NCBI GenBank assembly: GCA_964557005.1
Contig: CAZKYI010000002.1
Span: forward strand, 186,001 to 250,000
Length of the DNA: 64,000 bases
From: JBECKS01 sp964557005
Lineage (GTDB): Bacteria > Pseudomonadota > Gammaproteobacteria > Pseudomonadales > JBECKS01
Reading direction: 5' to 3'
The position numbers and the translations under genes were made by a program. The notes under the pieces were generated by a model. It was not told the DNA's origin. It was given only the letters and a program-made list of their open reading frames with translations, and did not search any database. This document shows positions 1 through 7,151 of the stretch, piece by piece; position 1 is the first letter of the stretch, and each line of letters opens with the position of its first letter.

Positions 1-633
1 CAGGCGTATTGGGTGTGTACACTGATTGAAGAATCCGAAAGTCTGCAAGCCAAGGCCGCAGAAGAATTATTGGAAGAATTACAAAAAAATTTACCGCAGC
101 TCAACATTGGTTTGATTCATGGGCGTTTAAAAACGCAACAAAAAACCGAGGTGATACAGGCTTTCAGAAACAATCAATTACATGTACTGGTGGCGACCAC
201 TGTGATTGAAGTGGGCGTCGATATTCCCAATGCCAATGTGATGGTGATTGAAAATCCTGAGCGTTTGGGGCTGGCACAATTACATCAACTGCGTGGCCGT
301 GTCGGGCGTGGTGCAAAAGAAAGTTTTTGTGTGCTGTTGTATGAATCACCGCTTGGGCAAATTGCCAAACAGCGTTTGGGCGTGATGCGTGACAGCAACG
401 ATGGCTTTGTGATTGCAGAAAAAGATTTGGAAATTCGCGGCCCGGGTGAAGTGATGGGCACACGTCAGGCAGGTGCTGCACTATTCAAAGTGGCTGACTT
501 GTTACGAGATGCCGATTTACTGGAGCAGGCCAAACACATCGCGCAACAGGTATTAGCGCAAGAGCCAGAAAAAATCACTGCCTATTTGAATCGCTGGCTG
601 GGTGAGAAACAACATTATGGTGATGTGGGGTAA
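1..633 (+). CDS. recG: RecG, ATP-dependent DNA helicase, C-terminal part (5' end outside window)
   Basis: RecG is a double-stranded DNA translocase that remodels stalled replication forks and Holliday junctions. Only the last 210 codons are visible; the frame is open from base 1, so the GTG at 13 is not the real start. Visible are helicase motif V (TTVIEVGVDIPNA, near visible residue 66), motif VI (QLRGRVGRG) and the RecG-specific stretch DGFVIAEKDLEIRGPGE, in the C-terminal region that couples ATP hydrolysis to fork movement. The end is intact and ordinary for the family. The next gene is convergent, 21 bases away, with no clear terminator between. Identity is close to certain. Confidence 0.96.
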   Translation, partial: QAYWVCTLIEESESLQAKAAEELLEELQKNLPQLNIGLIHGRLKTQQKTEVIQAFRNNQLHVLVATTVIEVGVDIPNANVMVIENPERLGLAQLHQLRGRVGRGAKESFCVLLYESPLGQIAKQRLGVMRDSNDGFVIAEKDLEIRGPGEVMGTRQAGAALFKVADLLRDADLLEQAKHIAQQVLAQEPEKITAYLNRWLGEKQHYGDVG

Positions 634-654
634 ACGCCTCCAAACATGCAATGA

Positions 655-1929
655 TTAAACTGCTCGCTTGGTTCGCAAATTCATAAACGGCTTTTCAATT
701 AAAGTATAAGTAAAAATACAGAACACAAAATTCATCACCAGGGCCAGCGCACAAAACCCCAACATAAAGGCAGGTGTCAGCTGTTCTACCTGCAAATAGC
801 CGTAGTCGGTTAAATCACGCACACGAAACATTAAAAACGAAATAAACACAATGTGAAAGATATACATGGAATAACTCAGTTGTGCCAAAGGATAAAACGC
901 TTTCAAACTGAAAAAGCGATTCAGCCAACTCATGGCAGTGTCTTTGTTGATGCTTAAAAAAATAATCCACGCCAGACACATGCAATACAGATTTCTGTTG
1001 GCAACAATATACACATCTTTAAACCACTGCGGCCAAATAATCGTTTGATTGGCGACAGGCAAAAAAATCAGCGCAAAAAACAATAATAAAAACGCCAGAT
1101 TGATTACCCACACCTGTGTGCGTTTTTTAAGAAAAGTGCTTACTTTTTCCTGATGATAGGTGCTGATATACGCAATAAAGATTCCGCAAATAAATGCGCC
1201 ATAACGGGTATATAAATTATCGTACATCACGGTGGAATAATGATTCAGATGTTCGTAGTCGCTCACCAGTACCGACATATCAATGCCGCGTACCAAAGGA
1301 TCAAACATCACCAAGGCAGCGCGAATCATAAAAGACAACACAAACAAGCCCAGCAAGCTGTAGCCAAGGGAAAGTTTTTGTCTGGCGAGTAATAAAATGG
1401 TGAGCGGGAAAATCAGATAAAATTGCTCTTCTACTGCCAGTGTCCATGTCCACACCATCGCCATGGTTTCATAAGCGAAAAAATTATTGATATAGAGCAG
1501 GTTTTGCCAAAGATTCTCCCAATATGGGCCGCGCATTAACCAATAACAAAGAATTGAAAACACATACACAGGCGTGAGTCGCAAATAACGCCGACCATAA
1601 AAATTCAGCAGTTGAATATCTTGTGTTTGTTTGAATTCTCGAAACAACAAACCACCAATCAGAAAACCACTTAAAAAGAAAAAGGTATCGACGGCTTTAT
1701 CCGCATTCCATAACCAGTTTAACCAGAGCGGGCTGGCTTCAATCAGTTGTAACAGTTTGTCGTAGCCGTAGTGATATTTGGCGTATAAAAAGCAGTGGAA
1801 CATGAACATCCACACGAACGAAAGCCCGCGCAGGCCATCGATGGCAGCGTAGTTGTCGTTGGGTCTTTCAAAAATGGCGCGAAAATTTTCTTTGAAACGC
1901 CAGGCATTTTTTATTTTTGTGCGATTCAA
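655..1929 (-). CDS. Acyltransferase family 3 (OafA/YrhL-like) integral membrane protein
   Basis: A 424-residue polytopic inner-membrane protein of the acyltransferase-3 family, whose members move acetyl or other acyl groups onto extracytoplasmic sugars such as O-antigen or exopolysaccharide. The N-terminal segment has the family signature: a DGLRGLSFVWM stretch followed by the conserved histidine in FMFHCFLY. About ten hydrophobic segments follow, and the loop with TWTLAVEEQFYL near residue 165 matches the family's conserved W-x-L-xxEEQFY motif. The substrate cannot be read from sequence, and no glycan genes lie beside it. The longest frame begins at a TTG (1929) because no ATG occurs before the conserved core; the exact start is uncertain. 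It converges on recG and is divergent from uvrD. Confidence 0.9.
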   Translation of the reverse strand: MNRTKIKNAWRFKENFRAIFERPNDNYAAIDGLRGLSFVWMFMFHCFLYAKYHYGYDKLLQLIEASPLWLNWLWNADKAVDTFFFLSGFLIGGLLFREFKQTQDIQLLNFYGRRYLRLTPVYVFSILCYWLMRGPYWENLWQNLLYINNFFAYETMAMVWTWTLAVEEQFYLIFPLTILLLARQKLSLGYSLLGLFVLSFMIRAALVMFDPLVRGIDMSVLVSDYEHLNHYSTVMYDNLYTRYGAFICGIFIAYISTYHQEKVSTFLKKRTQVWVINLAFLLLFFALIFLPVANQTIIWPQWFKDVYIVANRNLYCMCLAWIIFLSINKDTAMSWLNRFFSLKAFYPLAQLSYSMYIFHIVFISFLMFRVRDLTDYGYLQVEQLTPAFMLGFCALALVMNFVFCIFTYTLIEKPFMNLRTKRAV

Positions 1930-1998
1930 ACCGGGTGATGTCCTGTGTGGTGGCTATCAGGCAAGTCCGCTTAATGCTATCAGTGAACAATAGACCTT

Positions 1999-2007
1999 TG
2001 CTAGAAT
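1999..2007 (+). promoter_or_regulatory. Possible extended -10 promoter of uvrD
   Basis: The string TGCTAGAAT matches an extended -10 element (TGn plus TAGAAT, 5 of 6 to consensus). No good -35 hexamer lies at the usual distance. Its first transcribed base would fall at or next to the uvrD ATG (2014), giving a leaderless or nearly leaderless message. This is inference from consensus only. Confidence 0.35.
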
Positions 2008-2013
2008 GCAGCG

Positions 2014-4179
2014 ATGGATGTCAGTGAAATTCTAAACGGGCTCAATGAAGCCCAACGCGATGCAGTTTCTTCCGATGCACAACACCTTCTGGTTCTGGCC
2101 GGTGCCGGTAGCGGTAAAACACGGGTGCTGGTGCATCGTATTGCGTGGATGCTGCAAGTTAAAGGCTTGTCGCCTCATAGTTTGTTGGCAGTGACTTTTA
2201 CCAATAAAGCCGCCGCTGAAATGCGTGCGCGTATCGATAAATTGCTTGGCTATAGCAGTCAGGGCATGTGGGTGGGCACTTTTCACAGTCTGGCACATCG
2301 TTTGTTGCGCATGCACTGGAAAGAAGCGGGTTTGCCCGAGCAATTCCAGATTCTTGATGCCGATGATCAGCATCGTCTCATCAAACGCATTCTTAAAAAT
2401 CTGGGGCTTGATGAAAACCGTTGGCCACCCAAGCAGGCGCAGTGGTTTATCAATCATCAAAAAGATGAAGGGCTGCGCCCGCATAACATTCAGGTGTATG
2501 ACGATTTTAATCTGAAAACACTGGTACAGATTTATGCAGCTTATGAAGACGCTTGCCGTCGGGGTGGCATGGTCGATTTCGCCGAGCTGCTGTTGCGCAC
2601 ACATGAATTGCTACTCAACAATCCAGCGTTGTTGCAGCATTATCAGACACGCTTTGCGCATATTCTGGTCGATGAATTTCAGGACACCAACACCATTCAA
2701 TATGCGTGGGTGCGTTTGCTGGCTGGGAAAAATAGCGCAGTGACGATTGTGGGCGACGACGATCAAAGTATTTATGGCTGGCGTGGTGCGAAAATCGAAA
2801 ACATTCAAAGTTTTGGCTACGATTTCAAGCAAGCGCAAACGGTGCGACTCGAACAAAATTATCGTTCCACGCAAAATATTCTCAGTGCTGCCAATCAGGT
2901 CATTGCCCATAACAGCGGACGACTGGGGAAAAATCTGTGGACCAGTGGCAATGAAGGTGAACTGATTGGCCTGTATGCCGCGTTTAATGATGTTGATGAG
3001 GCACGCTACATGGCGGAACGGATTCAGGACTACATCGCGAAAGGACATAGCCGCGCACATATTGGCGTGCTGTATCGCTCCAATGCGCAATCGCGGGTTC
3101 TGGAGGAAGCCTTGTTGCGTCTGGGTATTCCCTATCGCATTTATGGTGGTCAACGTTTTTTTGAACGCGCCGAAATTAAAAATGCGCTCGCCTATTTGCG
3201 TTTGATGGCCAACCCTGCAGATGATGGCGCATTTGATCGTGTTGTTAATACGCCTACGCGCGGTATGGGTGATAAAACGCTGGAGCAGATTCGCAATTTC
3301 GCACGTGAACAAAATTGTGATTTGTGGTCGGCATCTATCCAGATTCTGGAAAATAATGCCTTGCCTGCACGCGCAGCCGGTGCACTGCGTACCTTTGTGG
3401 AATTGATTATTCAACTGAAAAACAGCACCACTAACATGGCACTGTGGGAACAGGTCGAACATTTGAATGAACATTCGGGTTTGGTGGCCATGTACGAAAA
3501 AGACAAGGGTGAAAAAGGTGAAGCACGTTTGGACAACCTGCAAGAACTGATTCATGCCGCGCGAGAATTCGATAGTGCAGGTTTTGATCAGGAAGCCTTT
3601 GCTTCGCCCTTGCTTGCTTTTCTCGATCATGCTGCACTTGAAGCGGGCGAGCGACAGGCCGATCAATTTGAAGATTCGGTACAGTTGATGACTTTGCATT
3701 CTGCCAAGGGGCTGGAATTTCCTATCGTGTTTTTAACGGGTCTGGAAGAAGGTTTGTTCCCAAGCAAGCAATCGCATGAAGATAATCAACGCCTCGAAGA
3801 AGAAAGACGCTTGTGTTATGTCGGCATTACCCGTGCCATGCAGCATTTGCATGTGAGTTATGCGGAATCGCGCAGACTTTACGGCACTGAAAATCTGTGC
3901 AGCCCTTCGCGCTTTCTTAAAGAAATTCCCACCAATCTGATACAGGAAGTGCGCATAAAATCCACCGTTACTCGCCCGTCGATTGTCAGGCAAAGTATGC
4001 GAGAAACACTCAATGACGTTGGTTTCGCTTTGGGTGAGCGTGTGCTGCATGCTAAATTTGGTGAAGGCACGGTATTGAGTTGTGAAGGCGCTGGTGCCAA
4101 TGCACGCTTGCAGATAAATTTTGCGGAAGCAGGTTCCAAATGGTTGGTGCTGCAATACGCCAATCTTCAAAAAATTTAA
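2014..4179 (+). CDS. uvrD: UvrD, DNA helicase II
   Basis: Superfamily 1A 3'-5' helicase that displaces the incised strand in nucleotide excision repair and unwinds from the nick in mismatch repair. The 721-residue length is normal. Domains 1A/2A carry Walker A GAGSGKT (residues 30-36), motif II VDEFQDTN near residue 219, motif III GDDDQSIYGWRGA and motif VI YVGITRAM near residue 604. The C-terminal UvrD tail contains VLHAKFGEGTVLS, the Tudor-like segment found in UvrD and PcrA. The start is supported by the N-terminus MDVSEIL, which matches the MDVS beginning of E. coli UvrD, although no ribosome binding site precedes it. I see no well-formed LexA box upstream. Confidence is very high. Confidence 0.98.
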   Translation: MDVSEILNGLNEAQRDAVSSDAQHLLVLAGAGSGKTRVLVHRIAWMLQVKGLSPHSLLAVTFTNKAAAEMRARIDKLLGYSSQGMWVGTFHSLAHRLLRMHWKEAGLPEQFQILDADDQHRLIKRILKNLGLDENRWPPKQAQWFINHQKDEGLRPHNIQVYDDFNLKTLVQIYAAYEDACRRGGMVDFAELLLRTHELLLNNPALLQHYQTRFAHILVDEFQDTNTIQYAWVRLLAGKNSAVTIVGDDDQSIYGWRGAKIENIQSFGYDFKQAQTVRLEQNYRSTQNILSAANQVIAHNSGRLGKNLWTSGNEGELIGLYAAFNDVDEARYMAERIQDYIAKGHSRAHIGVLYRSNAQSRVLEEALLRLGIPYRIYGGQRFFERAEIKNALAYLRLMANPADDGAFDRVVNTPTRGMGDKTLEQIRNFAREQNCDLWSASIQILENNALPARAAGALRTFVELIIQLKNSTTNMALWEQVEHLNEHSGLVAMYEKDKGEKGEARLDNLQELIHAAREFDSAGFDQEAFASPLLAFLDHAALEAGERQADQFEDSVQLMTLHSAKGLEFPIVFLTGLEEGLFPSKQSHEDNQRLEEERRLCYVGITRAMQHLHVSYAESRRLYGTENLCSPSRFLKEIPTNLIQEVRIKSTVTRPSIVRQSMRETLNDVGFALGERVLHAKFGEGTVLSCEGAGANARLQINFAEAGSKWLVLQYANLQKI

Positions 4180-4226
4180 AATACCAACACTAAAAAATTC
4201 AAACATCACAGCAAAAGGAGAAACCA

Positions 4227-5345
4227 ATGAAACGTCGTGATTTTGTCACCGCGCTCGGTGCAGGTGCAGCAGGTGCTGCGCTGGTTGCCTGTAGTCCACA
4301 AGCCAAAGAGTGTGCAGTTGATGCTACAGGTTCGCAAACATCAGAGAAGAAACAAAAATTTTCTTTCAAGCTGGTCACGGCGTGGCCTAAAAATTTTCCG
4401 GGTTTGGGCATGGCACCGGAGCATTTGGCCAAAACCGTTAAAGCCATGAGCAATGGCCGTTTGGAAATCAAGGTCTATGGTGACGGAGAGTTAGTACCCG
4501 CCTTTGAAGTGTTTGATGCTGTTTCAAGCGGTGCTGCCGACATGGGGCATGCAGGTTCTTATTATTGGGCGGGAAAAATTGCGGCCTCACAATTTTTCAC
4601 TGCCATGCCTTTTGGATTAACCGCACAGGAAATCAATTCATGGATTAACTACGGGGGTGGTCAGGCCTTGTGGGAAGAGCTGTATGCGCCGTTTAATTTA
4701 ATTCCACGCCAGGGAGGAAATACCGGTGTGCAAATGGCGGGTTGGTTTAACAAAGAGATCAACTCGCTCGCCGATATTAAAGGCTTGAAAATGCGCATTC
4801 CCGGTTTGGGTGGAAAAGTATTTCAGCGCGCAGGTGGTGTTCCGGTAACTTTGCCAGGTGGTGAACTCTATACCTCCATGCAAACAGGGGTTATTGATGC
4901 AACCGAATGGGTAGGCCCTTATAACGATATGGCGTTTGGTTTCCATGAAGTTGCCAAATATTATTACTATCCGGGCTGGCAAGAGCCTGGCGCGATGCTG
5001 GAATTCACCATTAACAAAAGTAAATATGAAGCCTTGCCTGATGACTTGAAAGCCATTCTCGATATTGCCTGTCAGGAAACCAATCAGAATATGTTGAATG
5101 AATATACCGCAAGAAATAATCAGGCACTTAAAACACTGGTGGAAAAACACAAGGTTCAGTTGCGCAAACTGCCTGACGATGTGTTGAAAAAACTTAAAGA
5201 AATTTCGGAAGAAATCGTTAAAGAACAAGCGCAGGAAAATGATTTGATTAAACGCATTTACACATCGGCGAAAGCATTTACCGAACAAGCCAGAAGTTAC
5301 CATTTGATTTCCGAGCTTGCGTATTTGCAGGCGCGCGAACTTTAG
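4227..5345 (+). CDS. TRAP transporter solute-binding lipoprotein, DctP/TakP type
   Basis: Periplasmic binding component of a TRAP (tripartite ATP-independent) transporter, 372 residues. The N-terminus has a twin-arginine motif (KRRDFVT) and a lipobox LVAC with cysteine 22, so it is predicted to be a Tat-exported lipoprotein. The mature part has DctP-family features, including GLKMRIPGLGG with the conserved arginine that usually contacts a carboxylate ligand, and GVIDATEWVGPYND. These resemble the TakP-type subgroup that binds alpha-keto acids or lactate; the ligand is inference. A good Shine-Dalgarno (AAAAGGAG) precedes the ATG. No DctQ or DctM membrane subunit lies nearby, so its permease must be elsewhere or the protein is an orphan receptor. 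Confidence 0.9.
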   Translation: MKRRDFVTALGAGAAGAALVACSPQAKECAVDATGSQTSEKKQKFSFKLVTAWPKNFPGLGMAPEHLAKTVKAMSNGRLEIKVYGDGELVPAFEVFDAVSSGAADMGHAGSYYWAGKIAASQFFTAMPFGLTAQEINSWINYGGGQALWEELYAPFNLIPRQGGNTGVQMAGWFNKEINSLADIKGLKMRIPGLGGKVFQRAGGVPVTLPGGELYTSMQTGVIDATEWVGPYNDMAFGFHEVAKYYYYPGWQEPGAMLEFTINKSKYEALPDDLKAILDIACQETNQNMLNEYTARNNQALKTLVEKHKVQLRKLPDDVLKKLKEISEEIVKEQAQENDLIKRIYTSAKAFTEQARSYHLISELAYLQAREL

Positions 5346-5419
5346 GCACTTTACTCAATAAAACGTGCGCCTCATAATGCGCGCCTTTTCATCAACGCAT
5401 CTAACAAGACGAGCTTATT

Positions 5420-5701
5420 ATGTTTAAAGTGAATGAATATTTCGATGGCAAAGTAAAATCGATTGCTTTTCAGGGCGAACAACTGCCTGCAACTGTCGGT
5501 GTGATGGCTGCAGGGGAGTACACCTTTGATACATCAAAGCATGAAACCATCACCATTATCAGTGGTGCTTTAACGGTAAAATTACCCAATGCTTCTGAAT
5601 GGCAAACCTTCAAGGCGGGTGACCGTTTTGAAGTAGCCGCCAATAAACTTTTTGATTTAAAAGTCAAAACTGATACTGCCTATCTGTGCACCTACGCTTA
5701 A
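5420..5701 (+). CDS. ppnP: PpnP, pyrimidine/purine nucleoside phosphorylase (YaiE/DUF1255)
   Basis: A 93-residue single-domain cupin of the PpnP (formerly YaiE) family, which phosphorolyses several purine and pyrimidine nucleosides to base and ribose 1-phosphate. The start MFKVNEYFDGKVKSIAFQG and the core TVGVMAAGEYTFDTSKHE, GALTVKLP and FKAGDRFEVAAN follow the family from end to end, and the length is typical (about 94). It is followed after 9 bases by slyD, whose ribosome binding site overlaps its stop region, so the two are probably cotranscribed. The family call is firm; the enzyme role comes from studies of the E. coli homologue. Confidence 0.91.
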   Translation: MFKVNEYFDGKVKSIAFQGEQLPATVGVMAAGEYTFDTSKHETITIISGALTVKLPNASEWQTFKAGDRFEVAANKLFDLKVKTDTAYLCTYA

Positions 5702-5710
5702 GGAGCCGCT

Positions 5711-6193
5711 ATGAAAGTGTCTAACAACACCGTCGTCAGTTTTCACTATGAATTGAGTGAAGCAGGGAAAGCAATAGAAAGCTCGCGCGATAGAAGCCCT
5801 GTGCTGAGTTTAATCGGGCAGGGTGGGCTGATTGTTGGCCTTGAAAAGGCTTTGCTCGATAAAACAGCCGGAGAAACTTTTGAAGTGAGTGTGCCGCCTG
5901 AAGAAGGCTATGGTGAATATGTTGAGCGTGAGTTGATGCGTGTGCCTATCAAGCACTTGTTAGGCTCACCTAAAAAAGTCAAACCCGGACAGGTGGTTTA
6001 TGTGAACACCCAGCAAGGCCAGCGTTCTGCGGTGGCGGTAAAAGTCGGCAAGTTCAATGTTGATGTCGATACTAATCATCCTTTTGCGGGAAAAACGCTC
6101 GATTTCAAAATTGAAATTCTGGATGTGCGCGAAGCGACTCAGGAAGAAATGGCGCATGGTCATGCACATGGTGCGGGTGGGCATCATCACTAG
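5711..6193 (+). CDS. slyD: SlyD, FKBP-type peptidyl-prolyl cis-trans isomerase and metallochaperone
   Basis: Cytoplasmic FKBP-fold prolyl isomerase/chaperone of 160 residues. The N-terminal FKBP half-domain begins VSFHYELSEAGKAIESS, the insert-in-flap domain spans the middle (about residues 70-125), and the protein ends in a short histidine-rich tail HGHAHGAGGHHH. That tail corresponds to the nickel-binding tail of E. coli SlyD, where it serves hydrogenase maturation; here it is short. GLIVGLEKALLDKTAGE and PEEGYGEY are typical of the family. A strong Shine-Dalgarno (AAGGAG) at 5700-5705 overlaps the ppnP stop. No nickel enzyme genes are near, so a general folding role is the safer reading. 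Confidence 0.95.
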   Translation: MKVSNNTVVSFHYELSEAGKAIESSRDRSPVLSLIGQGGLIVGLEKALLDKTAGETFEVSVPPEEGYGEYVERELMRVPIKHLLGSPKKVKPGQVVYVNTQQGQRSAVAVKVGKFNVDVDTNHPFAGKTLDFKIEILDVREATQEEMAHGHAHGAGGHHH

Positions 6194-6333
6194 ATGATTG
6201 AGGAATTGCAGATGCAATTTGTCGTAGAACCTGTTGGCTATGGCGCGAGGCACGTCTAAATGATCCGTCTGGCAATGTAATCTGCCTGTTCTGGGCAGGC
6301 GACAATCGCAAGAATCCTCCTTGGCGAGTTACT

Positions 6334-6395
6334 GCCTAACAAGGACAACCAAAGGAAACTGCATTGATGTTGAAGCATTATGCGAAAGTTGTATC
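6334..6395 (+). other. Weak attC-like site upstream of the toxin-antitoxin pair
   Basis: GCCTAAC at 6334-6340 fits the integron R'' core (RYYYAAC) exactly and continues as TAACAAGG, repeated at 6990-6997 just after the antitoxin. The right end GTTGTATC (6388-6395) resembles GTTGTTATC at the downstream site. Unlike the downstream copy it folds poorly. It is recorded because the two sites bracket the toxin-antitoxin genes; it is not a firm attC call. Confidence 0.2.
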
Positions 6396-6408
6396 TAGTT
6401 CGAAGTCA

Positions 6409-6436
6409 TTGACATACCATAATTGATATATATATT
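6409..6436 (+). promoter_or_regulatory. Sigma70-type promoter of the toxin-antitoxin pair
   Basis: A perfect -35 TTGACA (6409-6414), a 16-base spacer and a -10 TATATT (6431-6436, 5 of 6 to consensus). The predicted start of transcription, near 6443, lies only a few bases before the toxin ATG at 6446, and no Shine-Dalgarno precedes that ATG. The toxin would therefore be read from a leaderless or nearly leaderless message. Positions are read directly; activity is inference. Confidence 0.6.
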
Positions 6437-6448
6437 CATTATAGTATG
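6413..6448. promoter_or_regulatory. Inverted-repeat operator over the toxin-antitoxin promoter
   Basis: Arms CATACCATAAT (6413-6423) and ATTATAGTATG (6438-6448) are complementary at 10 of 11 positions, separated by 14 bases. The repeat covers part of the -35, the spacer, the -10 and the toxin start codon. This placement fits autorepression by the XRE-type antitoxin encoded downstream, as in HigBA systems. Binding is inferred. Confidence 0.55.
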
Positions 6449-6730
6449 TGGATTATCTATGAACACAGGCGAGTAGCCAAAAGCCTTTCTTCAGCACCCC
6501 TTGAAGTACAAAAGCGGTATGAGAAGTGGAAAGACATTATTTTTGTTTCGGGCCCTCAAGGCCTTAGAAAAATCAAGGGGTTATTACGTGACGAATCATT
6601 ATCCGGCGAATGGGCGGGTCATAGATCATCAAGATTAAACTTGCAGTATCGGGTCATTTATAAGGTGGAAAAGGATAAGGTTTTGGTTCAGGTAGAAAAC
6701 GTTACGCCCCACGACTATCGGAGGAAATAA
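6446..6730 (+). CDS. Type II toxin, RelE/HigB-like mRNA interferase
   Basis: A 94-residue basic protein of the RelE/ParE superfamily. Members cleave mRNA at the ribosome when free and are held inactive by the paired antitoxin. Features seen are an N-terminal helix region with EVQKRYEKWKDI, then KIKGLL and SGEWAGHRSSRLNLQYRVIY, the usual strand-rich core where basic residues and the Y-R-V-I-Y strand form the active face, and a C-terminal HDYRRK of the kind used for catalysis in the family. The gene precedes its antitoxin, as in higBA rather than relBE, and is followed after 1 base by it. The exact subfamily is uncertain. Confidence 0.86.
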   Translation: MWIIYEHRRVAKSLSSAPLEVQKRYEKWKDIIFVSGPQGLRKIKGLLRDESLSGEWAGHRSSRLNLQYRVIYKVEKDKVLVQVENVTPHDYRRK

Positions 6731-6731
6731 C

Positions 6732-6992
6732 ATGAGCGAATATAAAAAAGCAGAGCGGTTGGTTGAGCTTTCTGTTGGGGAATCGGTAAGAATTTTGAGA
6801 GAGCTTCAGGAGCTTAGCCAGAATGAGCTGGCCGAAATTTCTGGGATCCCCCAATCAACAATTTCGGCCATTGAAAACGACAGAATCCAGCTTGGAGTAG
6901 AGCGTGCTAAGACTCTCGCGAGAGCATTGCGCTGCCATCCTGCTGTGCTTGTGTTCCCTAGTTGGGACATCGAACATGAATCAGCCGCATAA
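6732..6992 (+). CDS. XRE-family helix-turn-helix antitoxin
   Basis: An 86-residue protein with a compact XRE/Cro helix-turn-helix: residues about 19-70 include SVRILRELQELSQNELAEIS and GIPQSTISAIENDRIQLG, a textbook HTH_3 core with recognition helix QSTISAIE. It lies directly behind the RelE/HigB-like toxin with a strong ribosome binding site (GAGGAAA) at the end of the toxin gene. It should neutralise the toxin and repress the shared promoter through the inverted repeat at 6413-6448. The HTH covers most of the protein, as in HigA. Together with the Wadjet genes downstream it makes up a defence island. Confidence 0.9.
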   Translation: MSEYKKAERLVELSVGESVRILRELQELSQNELAEISGIPQSTISAIENDRIQLGVERAKTLARALRCHPAVLVFPSWDIEHESAA

Positions 6993-7044
6993 CAAGGCAG
7001 AATATGCGAATATCTGGCAAGGCCAGTATTAGCTTGTTGTTATC
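6987..7044 (+). other. Palindromic attC-like element after the antitoxin
   Basis: Outer arms ATAACAA and TTGTTAT and an inner hairpin (AATATCTGGC, loop AAG, GCCAGTATT, one bulge) make this 58-base segment foldable, with end motifs GCATAAC and GTTATC that loosely resemble integron attC R'' and R' cores. The core consensus is not fully met (an A in the pyrimidine run of R''; the right core is not GTTRRRY). It may be an attC relic or simply a transcription-termination hairpin. Confidence 0.27.
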
Positions 7045-7151
7045 AAGAGCATGCTTTGTGTCATTTCAGAAAAAGCAGGAATCCAAGATGAATTACGAAA
7101 TCAATTCTAGTAAGCCCGACAAACTGATTTGATAATTTAGGAAGCGTAGTC

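Noticed and set aside
1944..1969. LexA box upstream of uvrD (CTG...CAG string).
   Set aside because: The spacing between CTG and CAG is 12, not 10, and the AT-rich core is missing.
2611..3699. A 362-codon frame on the minus strand inside uvrD.
   Set aside because: Antisense shadow of a well-supported gene; it lacks recognisable motifs and reads as Cys/His/Phe-rich noise.
5346..5419. Rho-independent terminator after the TRAP binding protein (GCGC...GCGC then TTTT).
   Set aside because: Only 4 base pairs in the stem with an 8-base loop; too weak to list.
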